This document shows, one piece after another, positions 55,162 through 63,919 of a stretch of DNA of 64,000 bases. The notes under the pieces are model-generated. The model ran no database searches, had not been told where the DNA came from, and saw only the letters and a program-made list of their open reading frames with translations. The position numbers and the translations under genes are program-made. The stretch is taken from the NCBI GenBank assembly GCA_902762305.1, contig CACWNW010000002.1:62001-126000 (forward strand), in the 5' to 3' direction. Numbering within the stretch: position 1 is the stretch's first letter; each line of letters starts with the position of its first letter. The stretch is from Fibrobacter succinogenes. GTDB taxonomy: Bacteria; Fibrobacterota; Fibrobacteria; Fibrobacterales; Fibrobacteraceae.

Positions 55162-56721
55162 CTACTTTTTAAACCGCAGAATTTCCGTGCGGTTTTTGCT
55201 TTGCACGGCTACGTGGTAAACGCCCGCGGGCAATGCGCGCACATCCATCGCAGCACCATGAACAACACGCTGGCGCATGATTACGCGGCCCTGCAGGTCC
55301 ATGATGCGCACCGTCGCACCATCGGCAAAACGGCTTCCTAGTTCTACAAACAAACGATTGCCTGCGTAATGGACCGAGGATCCATAGACGCTCGTAAAAT
55401 TACCGAGATACGGAATTGTATGCGGAATCGAATCTTTCTTCGTAGTATCCGTCTTTGTCGTATCCCTCTTGCCGGTAGTATCCTTCGCAGGAATAGCCTC
55501 GTCGGGCTTGAGCAAGCGCCACATCTGGTACCAGCGCCAGTCATCTTCCCAGCTCTGTACCACGCGTTCGGCATCAGTCGTCGCACGCAGGTACATATCG
55601 CTGTGCTGCATTTTCATTCGCACCACGGAGCCCTCGTAGCCGGACTGCTTTTGCATCGAGACTTTCTGGTGGGCACCGCCGTTCCACTTGTAAAGGCTCA
55701 TCGTGTGGCCCGCATCCTTCGATTCGTCCGGAGTATCAAGGGAGAGGTCGCCAAAATTGATGCGGTAGGCCGAACCCGAGAGCGGCGTAATCGTTGCAAT
55801 CGCATTGTCGCCCTTACAGTCGCCCAGCGCAAGCTTGTCTTCAGCAGTCCTTACCATGCACGTGCCGAAGTTCATCGACATGATGCGTACGGTATCGGGT
55901 TTCGCGGGCTTGGCCTGCCATACGCGCACCCAGTCCGCCTCGAAATACGCGGGCTTGTCCGCCGTAATTTCAATGTCATCACCCGCCCAGCCACCAATGG
56001 CGAGGTTCACGATGATGTACTGCGCCGAGAGTTGCTTGATTTCGGTCGGTCGGTTGTAACTGGCAAACTTCTTGTCGTCGAAATAGAAACTGAGCGTCGA
56101 CTCGTCCCATTCCACGGCGTAATTGTGGAAGCCGGCAGAACGGTCCGTATTGTCGTCCTTGTGCCCACCGAAGGAGGCTTCGTGGTCCCACGCCGAGCCA
56201 TGACTGTTGTACCAACTCGGGTCGGTGTAATGCAAGTAGTAATGGTGCTGCTTTCGCGATGCAGGAATTTCAAGGATGTCGATTTCCGGAGGCCAACCGT
56301 CCTGCAAAGTCCAGAACGCAGGCCACGTTCCCTTTTGCCACGGGGCCTTGAAGCGGCCTTCGATATAGCCGTACTTCACTTCGAAATGATTCTTGGTATC
56401 GATTGCTCCCGAAGTGTAGTCGACGGGAATTTCCTTGTTGTTGAACTTCGCCTTTTTTCCTTTGGCATTCGGGTGCACTTTCTTTTCGCCCTTGAGCTTG
56501 AGCGTACCGTCGGAAACGATTACGTTCTCTTCGGCGCAATAGGCGCGGTGATTGTGCGTCGGGCCCCAGTTGTACGTGGGGTTCCACTTCGTCTTGTCGA
56601 GGCTGGTGCCGTCGAAGTTATCCTCGAACACGAGTTCCCAACCACTAAAATTCGACGGCGGATCCGCAAAAGAAACTCCCGCAGCCAAGAACGCCAACAA
56701 CGTTGCATTTAAAAATTTCAT
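55162..56721 (-). CDS. Secreted GH16 endo-glucanase/laminarinase-like glycoside hydrolase with C-terminal sorting domain
   Basis: 519 residues. Signal peptide (ending GVSFA), then GH16 (about 25-275): WELVFEDNFDGTSLDKTKWN, YGYIEGRFKAPWQKGTWPAFWTLQ, the catalytic E-x-D-x-x-E in PPEIDILEIP (about 145-154), VEWDESTLSFYFDDKK, IGGWAG and EADWVRVWQ. Residues about 280-410 look like a beta-trefoil or similar binding module (KLALGDCKGDNA...). A Thr/Lys/Asp-rich linker and a C-terminal domain (RLFVELGSRFADGATVRIMDLQGRVIMRQ...LPAGVYHVAVQ) of the type IX secretion sorting style follow. Substrate is a beta-1,3- or mixed-linkage glucan or another GH16 target; not decided. Expected outside the cell. Confidence 0.9.
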   Translation of the reverse strand: MKFLNATLLAFLAAGVSFADPPSNFSGWELVFEDNFDGTSLDKTKWNPTYNWGPTHNHRAYCAEENVIVSDGTLKLKGEKKVHPNAKGKKAKFNNKEIPVDYTSGAIDTKNHFEVKYGYIEGRFKAPWQKGTWPAFWTLQDGWPPEIDILEIPASRKQHHYYLHYTDPSWYNSHGSAWDHEASFGGHKDDNTDRSAGFHNYAVEWDESTLSFYFDDKKFASYNRPTEIKQLSAQYIIVNLAIGGWAGDDIEITADKPAYFEADWVRVWQAKPAKPDTVRIMSMNFGTCMVRTAEDKLALGDCKGDNAIATITPLSGSAYRINFGDLSLDTPDESKDAGHTMSLYKWNGGAHQKVSMQKQSGYEGSVVRMKMQHSDMYLRATTDAERVVQSWEDDWRWYQMWRLLKPDEAIPAKDTTGKRDTTKTDTTKKDSIPHTIPYLGNFTSVYGSSVHYAGNRLFVELGSRFADGATVRIMDLQGRVIMRQRVVHGAAMDVRALPAGVYHVAVQSKNRTEILRFKK

Positions 56722-56790
56722 ATCAAATATTCCTCATCCAACTCCACAAAGCGGCAGCCCTCATAGCTCAAGGCTCACCGCTCACACCTA

Positions 56791-57813
56791 TTATTCCTTC
56801 ACACAGCGGACCGAAAGTCCATCGATCTTTCTCACCGTTTTCACAATGGCGTTGTCGTTACTGCAATCCAAGTACATGTGGTAAGCCAGGGAATCCGCAG
56901 CGCCGCCGTCGGCTTCCGTAGCAGCCCACATGAGGGAAGAGCATCCGTGATAGGTAAACCCGTCCTGGGTGCGAGTGGTAAACTTCATGCCCGCGGGAAG
57001 CGCCGTAAAGCCGAAGTCATCGGTACCGCTACCATCATTTTCCCAGCCGCTCATAGACTTGAGCTTACTAGAGCCCTTCCAGAGAATCTCGTTCAAGGAA
57101 TCCGCTCCGACTTCCTGCAACAGGGTTTCCCAGTCCGCCTTCGTCGGCAAACGCCAGCCTTCGGGGCAAACCCGTTTCGCCACTTTCCACGTGTAGAGGC
57201 GGCCCGCCGATTCGCAGTTCTCGGGCTTATCCCAATAGCACCAGTCGTTCTTGATTGAGCTCGCAGCCCCTTCGATGTCGAAGTAGTTCAGGTTCTCGGC
57301 CATCCATACCTGGCCGCCGATGGTCGTCGTCTTGTAGACCATCCCGTCACGCGGGTCCGTCATTTCGCCATAGGCAAAGTCGGGATTGTCGTGCGTACCC
57401 CTGGGGTCGTAGAAATGCCACACGCCCACGCTGTCGGGGTCATGGCGGGCCGTATCGACGCCGTCAATGCCGTCGGAGAAAAGAATGTTGAAAACGGAAT
57501 CAAAGACAGCGGAAGACTCGACGCTGGAAGAAGATTCCGCAACCGGTTCTTCAGACGATGCTTCGCCAGCATCTCCATACTGGCCTCCGTCAGCATCCGG
57601 CACAGCCGGTTTGGCAGCTCCTTCGCCGATTTCAGGAGCAGGATCCTTCGAAAATTCGGCAGCAACCGCATCCGTTTCTTCCGCTTCGACACCCGCGCCA
57701 CCGGGAACTCCGGCATCTTCGCTACATGCGGACAACACGCACATAGAAAGTGCCGCACCTGCAGCAAGCAAGCCTGCGACAAAATTCTTTCCCAACGTCT
57801 TTTTGATGGTCAT
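56791..57813 (-). CDS. FISUMP-domain lipoprotein
   Basis: 340 residues. Lipobox LSAC (Cys30), acidic and Ser-rich linker to about 100, then one Fibrobacter major paralogous domain (TIGR02145; about 145-340): MVYKTTTIGGQVWMAENLNYFD, YCWDKPENCESAGRLYTWKVAKRVCPEGWRLPTKADWETLL, WENDGSGTDDFGFTALPAGM, SSLMWAATE, VRCVKE at the end. Surface-located by inference. Function unknown. Its domain is related to the three copies in the protein at 30329-32350. Confidence 0.9.
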   Translation of the reverse strand: MTIKKTLGKNFVAGLLAAGAALSMCVLSACSEDAGVPGGAGVEAEETDAVAAEFSKDPAPEIGEGAAKPAVPDADGGQYGDAGEASSEEPVAESSSSVESSAVFDSVFNILFSDGIDGVDTARHDPDSVGVWHFYDPRGTHDNPDFAYGEMTDPRDGMVYKTTTIGGQVWMAENLNYFDIEGAASSIKNDWCYWDKPENCESAGRLYTWKVAKRVCPEGWRLPTKADWETLLQEVGADSLNEILWKGSSKLKSMSGWENDGSGTDDFGFTALPAGMKFTTRTQDGFTYHGCSSLMWAATEADGGAADSLAYHMYLDCSNDNAIVKTVRKIDGLSVRCVKE

Positions 57814-57891
57814 TCCATCCCCCTTTAAAAGCCATTACTTAATCTATGTTTTCACGCAAAAAAAAGCAATAGGGAGCACCCCGCCAAAAAG

Positions 57892-57919
57892 AAAAGAGCC
57901 CCATTTTTGGGGCTTTTTT
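57892..57919 (-). terminator. Intrinsic terminator of the TPR gene
   Basis: Arms GAGCCCCA and TGGGGCTT around TTTT, extended by A/T pairs, with T-runs on both sides. It follows the minus-strand TPR gene (stop at 57941) by about 20 nt and lies 79 bp before the next gene's start. Confidence 0.85.
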
Positions 57920-57940
57920 AAGGCTTTTCGCATTATGGAA

Positions 57941-59293
57941 CTAGCGTGTACGGCGCGGGAGTTCCGAAGCGTGCCTTTCGAGCCATACGGCATCTTCGAG
58001 AGCGCGTTCGGCTTCGGTCGCCCAGTCAGATTCCGGGTACTGCTGCACCACCGTGCGGTAGCGGGTCACGGCACTATGGAAATCGCGGAGCTCGCGGTAG
58101 ATGTTGCCCATCTGGAGCATCGCGAAATACCGTTCGTCGGTACTGATTTCCTTGTCGAGAAGCGCCTTGTAGATGCGCAAGGCCTCGGCGAGATTGCCGC
58201 TTTTGAACAAGGCGTTCGCATGCGCGACGCTGAATTCCTCATTGGCAGATGCGGGTGCCGCAGCAGCCTTCTGTACCGGAGCAGGCGTCTGTGCCGTTTG
58301 GGCAGGAGCTTCCGCCGGCTTCGTTGCGGCAGCGGACTCCGTCTCGGCAGCCTTCGTCGCTTCGACCGCAGCCTTCATTTCGGCAAGGCGGTTTTCGGCA
58401 AGCGCACGGAACTTTCCGTCGGGAGCAGCCTTCTTGAGGTACGCAGAAAGCGCCTTCTTCTCCAGGTCTCCACGGTTAGTCTTCTGGTAGACAAGCGCGA
58501 GGTAGTAGTTCGCGTCGTTCCCCTGCTCCTTGTAGGCAAGGCCCTTCTTCAAGTTGAATTCCGCCTTGTCGTACTCGCCCATCTCGTAACGGGTAACGCC
58601 CGCATAGAAATACGCGCCGGCATGTCCGGGCTGCTTCGCAAGAACTTCGCGCCACATCGCGGCAGCATCCTTGTACTTGCCTTCGGCGAGGAAAGCCTTG
58701 CCCTTCTCGAACGGGTCGGAGGACGGTTCCGCCTTGGGAGCCTCGACCGGCTTCGGTGACTCGGCAATTTTCTTTTCTACAGGTTCCGCAACCTTCTGCG
58801 GTACAGGTTCACTCGCCTTGACCGGTTCCGGAGCGGGTTCGGCGACCTTCTGCGGCGCGGGCGCTTCTGCCACCGGAGCTGCGGCCGGGGCTGCCTCTAC
58901 GGCAGGGGCAGCGGCTTCTTCGACGGGCCTGTTCTTCGGATCCTTTGCAAGTTCTTCCTGGGCCTTGGCTTTCTGGCCCATCTTTTCGTACACCTTTGCG
59001 GCACCTTCGTACGCCTTGCTCATAGTCGGCGTAAACTTGTACGCCAGGCGGTAGTTGGCAAGCGCGCGTGCAAGATCAGGCTTGGGCATCTTGACGTAGA
59101 CTTCCGCAGCAAGGAAATACGCCTCGGAGTTCTGCGGCTGTTCCGCAAGGAGAGCCCTGTATTCGCCGAGAGCCATTTCGTAATCGCCCTTGGCCTCGAA
59201 TATTGCGCCCTGCTCTATGCGCGGGTCGGCAGCGAAGGAGGTCGCAAACGAGAAAGCAAGCGTAAGCGCCACTACAGAAAGTCTAATATTCAT
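57941..59293 (-). CDS. Exported tetratricopeptide-repeat protein
   Basis: 450 residues from ATG 59293, where a signal peptide starts (MNIRLSVVALTLAFSFATSFA). TPR units at about 25-120 (IFEAKGDYEMALGEYRALLAEQPQNSEAYFLAAEVYVKM), 210-310 (FEKGKAFLAEGKYKDAAAMWREVLAKQPGHAGAYFYAGVTRYEMGEYDKAEFNLKKGLAYKEQG) and near the C-terminus (LFKSGNLAEALRIYKALLDKEISTDERYFAMLQMGNIYRELRDFHSAVTRYRTVVQQYPESDWATEAERAL, similar to YbgF/CpoB). The units are separated by Ala/Pro/Glu-rich linkers. Probably a periplasmic scaffold protein. Confidence 0.85.
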   Translation of the reverse strand: MNIRLSVVALTLAFSFATSFAADPRIEQGAIFEAKGDYEMALGEYRALLAEQPQNSEAYFLAAEVYVKMPKPDLARALANYRLAYKFTPTMSKAYEGAAKVYEKMGQKAKAQEELAKDPKNRPVEEAAAPAVEAAPAAAPVAEAPAPQKVAEPAPEPVKASEPVPQKVAEPVEKKIAESPKPVEAPKAEPSSDPFEKGKAFLAEGKYKDAAAMWREVLAKQPGHAGAYFYAGVTRYEMGEYDKAEFNLKKGLAYKEQGNDANYYLALVYQKTNRGDLEKKALSAYLKKAAPDGKFRALAENRLAEMKAAVEATKAAETESAAATKPAEAPAQTAQTPAPVQKAAAAPASANEEFSVAHANALFKSGNLAEALRIYKALLDKEISTDERYFAMLQMGNIYRELRDFHSAVTRYRTVVQQYPESDWATEAERALEDAVWLERHASELPRRTR

Positions 59294-59382
59294 ATGAAGC
59301 AATTTAGCAAAAAAAGCACAAAAAAAAGAGCCCCTGCAATTTTTTACCCGCAAGTGCACCGCTATTTTCGCAAAATGCAAGA

Positions 59383-59404
59383 ACGGCCGGGACACCCCGA
59401 CCGT
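59383..59404 (-). terminator. Hairpin after the subtilase-like gene, possible terminator
   Basis: ACGGTCGGG, loop GTGT, CCCGGCCGT on the minus strand, one mismatch in 9 bp, followed by TCTTGCATTTT, a poor T-tract. It lies 29 nt after the stop at 59433. Confidence 0.45.
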
Positions 59405-59432
59405 CCGTAACCTATTTACAATTCAACAACTA

Positions 59433-61385
59433 CTAGTTTACACGACGAGACATATTGAAGCCAAGGGCAATTTGACCAACATTGTTCACGCCGCAATGAT
59501 CAGCATACAGCACAATGCGGAACATCAGGTATTTCACATTGGTATTTGTAATGTTCTCAACCATTTCATAAGAGTTTTCAGAGGTCGAAGACGTGGTTAT
59601 AGGAGGAGTGAGAATGTCATTGACATTGGTTGTCGGAGAACCGAATACCTGCAGATCAAAGTCCTGAGGAGTAGCACCGCCCCAATGTTCAATATCATCA
59701 CCACTGTTAAGCCAAGCAATAGCGGCATTAATAGGACGAACAGCGCTACTGCTAAGGCCGTAATTCGGGTTCTCAATGAAGAAGTCAATAGCCGATTTTC
59801 CGTTGCTCAAGACCTTCGTCCTCAACTTATTGATATCACCGTTCCAGTATTTCGAGACGTAATCATATTTTTTATTCATGACGTCTTCACTGAACACAAG
59901 ATATTCATAGTCAGGCACAGTTTCCGTCACCTGATTATTAACATACGGAGAAGCGATAGGATGACCGTTACGCGACGAGAGAAGCAAGGCCTTCACAACT
60001 TCCGGATGCCAGTAATAGAACGGGTTGGAAGCCAAAAGGTTCGCCGCCATGCCCGCAGTCAACGTAGCTGCCACTTCTGTACCATCATAGAGTGGCGGAT
60101 AAACCATGTCACTCCTATAGGTTCTCGTCATCTCGTTATTCCCATACATACGGTCAAAGTTGTAAATTTCCGGTTTTTGAACACCTTCATAATTTTGCGC
60201 TGTTACCGATGTATACGGAGCAACTTGCAAAGGATAATTGCCATTCTGATTGACCAAATGAACCGCACCCACCGTAACGGCGTTTGCGGCTAAGGCCCTG
60301 CCAAACATCTTCGTTTGACCACTTACGTGCCCATAGTTGCCCGAAGGAACAAATTCCAGTGTACGATACTGGTAAATAAAGTTGTCGAGCGCCTTAGCCT
60401 GGGCATTATACGCAGACCACTTTGTTGTACCAATATTGTTGTTACGGACACCCACAACAATCTGCGGTTCAGCATTTGCAGGGTTTTTCGGGTCGGTTTT
60501 ACCTACATAAACATGAGCATGATTGACCGCAGGAGCATAAACGGTACTTGCATGAGTAGTCGCCGCCGTCAAGAGGGCGTATGTCTGAGATTCGCGTTTT
60601 TCATAGCCTGGAGCCGGATTGTAAGATTCACCACTCTGAGGCTTAAAATAGCTAGGAACGAAAGCATTATTACCGAGTCGCACCGGGAGAGCATCGACAC
60701 CCATAAAGACACCTATGTCGCCGGCATCTCCATCAAGCCAATCGCTCACATAGCAATATTTGGATAAATTGCAAAGAATATCGCTCCTATCATTAAACAA
60801 CCTGTTTGCGCCCGGCTCTAGGCTAGAGGACAGATAAAGCCAGCTACCAAAACCGTAACCAGACTCCACCTGATTAAAAGTAGACGCATAGGTCGTGTTA
60901 TTGGTCATCTCGGTATGGGCCGTATAAGCCGTATAGGGGTACTTCGCAGGATAATTATGCAACTGCTGAGATTGAGAGCAAGAAGGAGGATTAGAGCAAG
61001 ACGTTCTTAAATATGGAATAGCGGAAATAAACGCCTCATTCGCCTTCTGAAGATATTGACCTCGTTCGTAATAACCACTAGAGCAACTTCCCGAAGCAGG
61101 GCACCTCATAAGATTCAACCTTCTATACCAAGGCTCAAACGTATTGAGGGTTCCCGCAATTGCAGAGTAAGAACCTTTCATACCACTCTTCTGCAAGGAA
61201 CGCGTTTCCGGCAAAGGTTCATTTTTCTGTTGGTTTTCCTTTTTTGTCTTAGCGTAATCTATGTTCTTGTAAACCATCGGGGAATTCATTTGACTCCCAC
61301 GGCGACCTAAAAGGTCATAGTTACTCGTAGCAGCGCTAGCGCCTATGCAGCCAGCGGCCACAATCAATGCTATTTCTTTTCTCAT
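59433..61385 (-). CDS. Secreted subtilase (S8)-fold protein with the catalytic serine replaced (probable pseudoprotease)
   Basis: 650 residues; signal peptide MRKEIALIVAAGCIGASA. The centre reads as a subtilisin-like domain. TTHASTVYAPAVNHAHVYVG (His278 at the place of HGTxVAG) is followed by PSGNYG (Asn350, as in the oxyanion AAGNxG), ANAVTVGAV, and GTEVAATLTAGMAANLLASNP. The last corresponds to GTSMAAPHVAGxAALL, with Glu437 instead of the nucleophilic Ser, and ends as usual with EVVKALLLSS. The catalytic Asp may be in GDIGVFMGVDA. The Cys-rich N-terminal region (CPASGSCSS, CSNPPSCSQ) and the C-terminus ending GFNMSRRVN are unassigned. Without Ser it should not cleave by the normal mechanism, so binding or inhibition is more likely. 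Two TTTGTACAAA sites precede it. Confidence 0.65.
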   Translation of the reverse strand: MRKEIALIVAAGCIGASAATSNYDLLGRRGSQMNSPMVYKNIDYAKTKKENQQKNEPLPETRSLQKSGMKGSYSAIAGTLNTFEPWYRRLNLMRCPASGSCSSGYYERGQYLQKANEAFISAIPYLRTSCSNPPSCSQSQQLHNYPAKYPYTAYTAHTEMTNNTTYASTFNQVESGYGFGSWLYLSSSLEPGANRLFNDRSDILCNLSKYCYVSDWLDGDAGDIGVFMGVDALPVRLGNNAFVPSYFKPQSGESYNPAPGYEKRESQTYALLTAATTHASTVYAPAVNHAHVYVGKTDPKNPANAEPQIVVGVRNNNIGTTKWSAYNAQAKALDNFIYQYRTLEFVPSGNYGHVSGQTKMFGRALAANAVTVGAVHLVNQNGNYPLQVAPYTSVTAQNYEGVQKPEIYNFDRMYGNNEMTRTYRSDMVYPPLYDGTEVAATLTAGMAANLLASNPFYYWHPEVVKALLLSSRNGHPIASPYVNNQVTETVPDYEYLVFSEDVMNKKYDYVSKYWNGDINKLRTKVLSNGKSAIDFFIENPNYGLSSSAVRPINAAIAWLNSGDDIEHWGGATPQDFDLQVFGSPTTNVNDILTPPITTSSTSENSYEMVENITNTNVKYLMFRIVLYADHCGVNNVGQIALGFNMSRRVN

Positions 61386-61513
61386 AGTCCCATCCTTTTT
61401 TTAAAACAACATGCTGAATGCACATTGTGGGTGTAAAGAAAAATATAATAGCAAACAAACTAAAGCAATACCTAAAACAAACAATTCCTCCACATATAAA
61501 AAAAGTAAGCATT

Positions 61514-61556
61514 TTGTACAAATTACACGAATTTATTTGTATTACTTTGTACAAAT
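61514..61556. promoter_or_regulatory. Pair of TTTGTACAAA palindromes, candidate operators
   Basis: The perfect 10-bp palindrome TTTGTACAAA occurs at 61514-61523 and 61547-61556, 33 bp apart (about three helical turns), 129-171 bp upstream of the start at 61385. The spacing suits cooperative binding. The 61386-61620 gap holds no other recognisable element. Confidence 0.45.
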
Positions 61557-61620
61557 AGAGTAAACAAACGCCAAAACAACGCCCGTATAAAATTTCCCCT
61601 CCTAGCACATTTTCAACAAA

Positions 61621-63633
61621 TTAATGTTTATTTACAGACATAATTTTCATTCCATTTCCATTTACCAAGCAAACAAGATAGACGCCGACAGGCAAACCCG
61701 ACAAGTCGACCACGCGGGCAGTACTCGTAAGCACCTTTTGGCCATCCACGCGGACAACATCCAAGCGGAACGCTCCTGGGGCGTAAATTTCGAGGCGCGA
61801 TTCCCCTGCAATATACCGCATGGGCTCGCCATGCAGGGGCATCGCCAGCACCTCCGTAATGTTCGAGGAGCTACTCATGGACACACTTGTCTCGCTAGAG
61901 TTCGACTGCGGTGTGACGCTAGAACTAGACTTTTCAGAACTGCTGGAGGAAAGGAAATCCCCATTCGAGGCAGGGATGACACCCCCGTTCCATCCCTTGT
62001 ATGCCACAAGCGCATCCTTGAGCGCCTGGTTCACTTCGGAGGCGGCATCGTCCTTAGAATTCTCGAAGCTCCACTTGAAATTGCCACCCTGCACGCGGCC
62101 CGCATATGCCATCACGTTCGCCTTCGCCGTCGCGGCATCGTCCGCCTTGTAGCTGTACATCACGGACTTGTCGGTATCGAAATTGTTGTAGGTATTTTCC
62201 CCGTCATACGACTTGACCGTAGAAGGCACCTTCGTATCGCGGCCATCCACGACGTACGCGTCGAAATCCACGGAGGTACTGATTCCCTGACTTGCCGCCG
62301 TCGTTTCCGCGCCCTTTACTTTATACAAAGCAGCGCCATACGGAATGAACGTGTAGGAACCTTCCATGTAGTTGCCGTAAGCCTTGATCGTGCCACCCGC
62401 TTCCTTGCTAAACGTACCGTTGTTGGCCGGGTCGCGCTTGGCACCACCCGCATAGACGTCGCTCCCCTGCATGGAGGTGAGCATCGGGTACTTGCAGTTG
62501 CGGAAGTAATTTGCCTCCATGAACACCGAGGAGCCGAGCGTGGAACCCGCGCCGTACTTCGCATTGCCATCGTAGTAGTTGTTGTAAACGTGAGCGCTGT
62601 AGAACCGCACGCGCGGGTGGCGGCTGTCGGAATGGTCGTACCAGTTGTGGTGATACGTGATGTAGAGCCCGTCCGCCGTATTTTCCTTGAGTCCGAGCAG
62701 GTTCGACTTGCCGTTATCCCAAAAATGGTTGTAACTGAAGGTGATATAGGTAGACTTCTTGCAGTCGAGTGCACCATCGCCCTTCACCTGGTCCTTGTCG
62801 CTGCCCGCATCGCCGTAAAAGAAGTCGCAGTTGTGCACCCACACGTAGCTGTTGTCCTGTTGGAGCCCGATGTTATCGCCTTCATCGCTATCCACGTTCA
62901 TGATTCCGAGGTTACGGACTTCCACGTCCTGCGCATTCTTGATGCGGATGCCCCAGCCGTTCGCGGTCGCATCGGGACCGATGCCCTCGATGGTCACCAA
63001 CACGCCTTCCTTCTTGTCCATGTCCACCAGGACATCGCCCTTGTCCGTGGAATCAGGGTCCGTGATGTTGCCCACCAGGCGGAAATCGAGCGGACGTTTC
63101 TCGAAGCCCTTCTTGACGGCGGCAAGGATCGCCTGGAAGCCGGTACAGTTCGTCGCTCCGCCCTTGTTGTCTGTCGTGACGTCGAGCTTGACCGAGTTCT
63201 TCGTCGATTCGCTGATGTAGATAACGACGGCGCCGTCCTTGAGCGTGCCGTCCACCTTGTAGGCGCCGGGGACGTGATTGTTGCTGAACGCAAATCCCGC
63301 GCGGTCGTGCGCCTTCACCGAAAGCGTCTTCGTCGTAGCGGCCGCAGCCTCCTTGCCGCCCTTCACTCCCGCGACCTTCAGCGTGTAGTCACCCGCCTTG
63401 AGGCCCGGCACGTCCACACGCCAGGTGGAGCCGTACTTGCGGACAAGCTGGGCATCGACCTTCACGTCGGTCTTGCCCGCACCGCTATAGTAAACGTTGT
63501 AGCTGTCGGAGCCGTCGTCGGCCCACTGCGCATACGCGGATTCGAGCCAGCCCCCGGCCGCCACCAGGGAAATTTCGGCATAGGCCCCGGCCGCGAGGCC
63601 GAGCCCTAGGAACAAAATCGAAGAAATTTTCAT
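61621..63633 (-). CDS. Secreted PL1 pectate lyase with serine linker and C-terminal sorting domain
   Basis: 670 residues from ATG 63633, the start of the signal peptide (MKISSILFLGLGLAAGAYA). An N-terminal FnIII-like module (about 20-110) is followed by PL1 (about 110-420): FRLVGNITDPDS, TIEGIGPDATANGWGIRIKNAQDVEVRNLGIMN, DNIGLQQDNSYVWVHNCDFFYG, DGALDCKKSTYITFSYNHFWDNGKSNLLG, and TYHHNWYDHSDSRHPRVRFYSAHVYNNYYDG, where HPRVRF carries the catalytic Arg. A further domain, an SSSS-rich linker (about 570-605), and a C-terminal domain (RLEIYAPGAFRLDVVRVDGQKV...LPVGVYLVCLVNGNGMKIMSV) similar to that of the GH16 enzyme complete it. Cleaves polygalacturonan by beta-elimination with calcium. Confidence 0.92.
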   Translation of the reverse strand: MKISSILFLGLGLAAGAYAEISLVAAGGWLESAYAQWADDGSDSYNVYYSGAGKTDVKVDAQLVRKYGSTWRVDVPGLKAGDYTLKVAGVKGGKEAAAATTKTLSVKAHDRAGFAFSNNHVPGAYKVDGTLKDGAVVIYISESTKNSVKLDVTTDNKGGATNCTGFQAILAAVKKGFEKRPLDFRLVGNITDPDSTDKGDVLVDMDKKEGVLVTIEGIGPDATANGWGIRIKNAQDVEVRNLGIMNVDSDEGDNIGLQQDNSYVWVHNCDFFYGDAGSDKDQVKGDGALDCKKSTYITFSYNHFWDNGKSNLLGLKENTADGLYITYHHNWYDHSDSRHPRVRFYSAHVYNNYYDGNAKYGAGSTLGSSVFMEANYFRNCKYPMLTSMQGSDVYAGGAKRDPANNGTFSKEAGGTIKAYGNYMEGSYTFIPYGAALYKVKGAETTAASQGISTSVDFDAYVVDGRDTKVPSTVKSYDGENTYNNFDTDKSVMYSYKADDAATAKANVMAYAGRVQGGNFKWSFENSKDDAASEVNQALKDALVAYKGWNGGVIPASNGDFLSSSSSEKSSSSVTPQSNSSETSVSMSSSSNITEVLAMPLHGEPMRYIAGESRLEIYAPGAFRLDVVRVDGQKVLTSTARVVDLSGLPVGVYLVCLVNGNGMKIMSVNKH

Positions 63634-63919
63634 ACAAGCATCCCTTTTTTCGAGAACACTCGGGAACAATCCCGATTACACCAATTTTAAATGTTCTCAA
63701 AATAACAAAAACAATATAGCTTTATTTTCAAAATTTTAAGCAAATTTTTCAATAATTTTACAAAATATGTTCTCATTTTTAAAATTAAACTTCTTTTATT
63801 TAACGCAATTTCTGCGTTGAATATTCATTTTTCACAACAAAAAACAACACAAATATTGACTGGAAAGCCCCTCAAAAAGATATTTTTTTATTATCATTCC
63901 TATAAATTAATTCGGAACG
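63634..63919. other. AT-rich divergent intergenic region
   Basis: 286 bp between the pectate lyase start and the plus-strand gene at 63920. The word ATGTTCTCA occurs twice (63689-63697 and 63768-63776). AACGCA-ATTTC-TGCGTT forms a small hairpin at 63800-63816. Long A/T runs make promoter calls unreliable. Confidence 0.4.
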
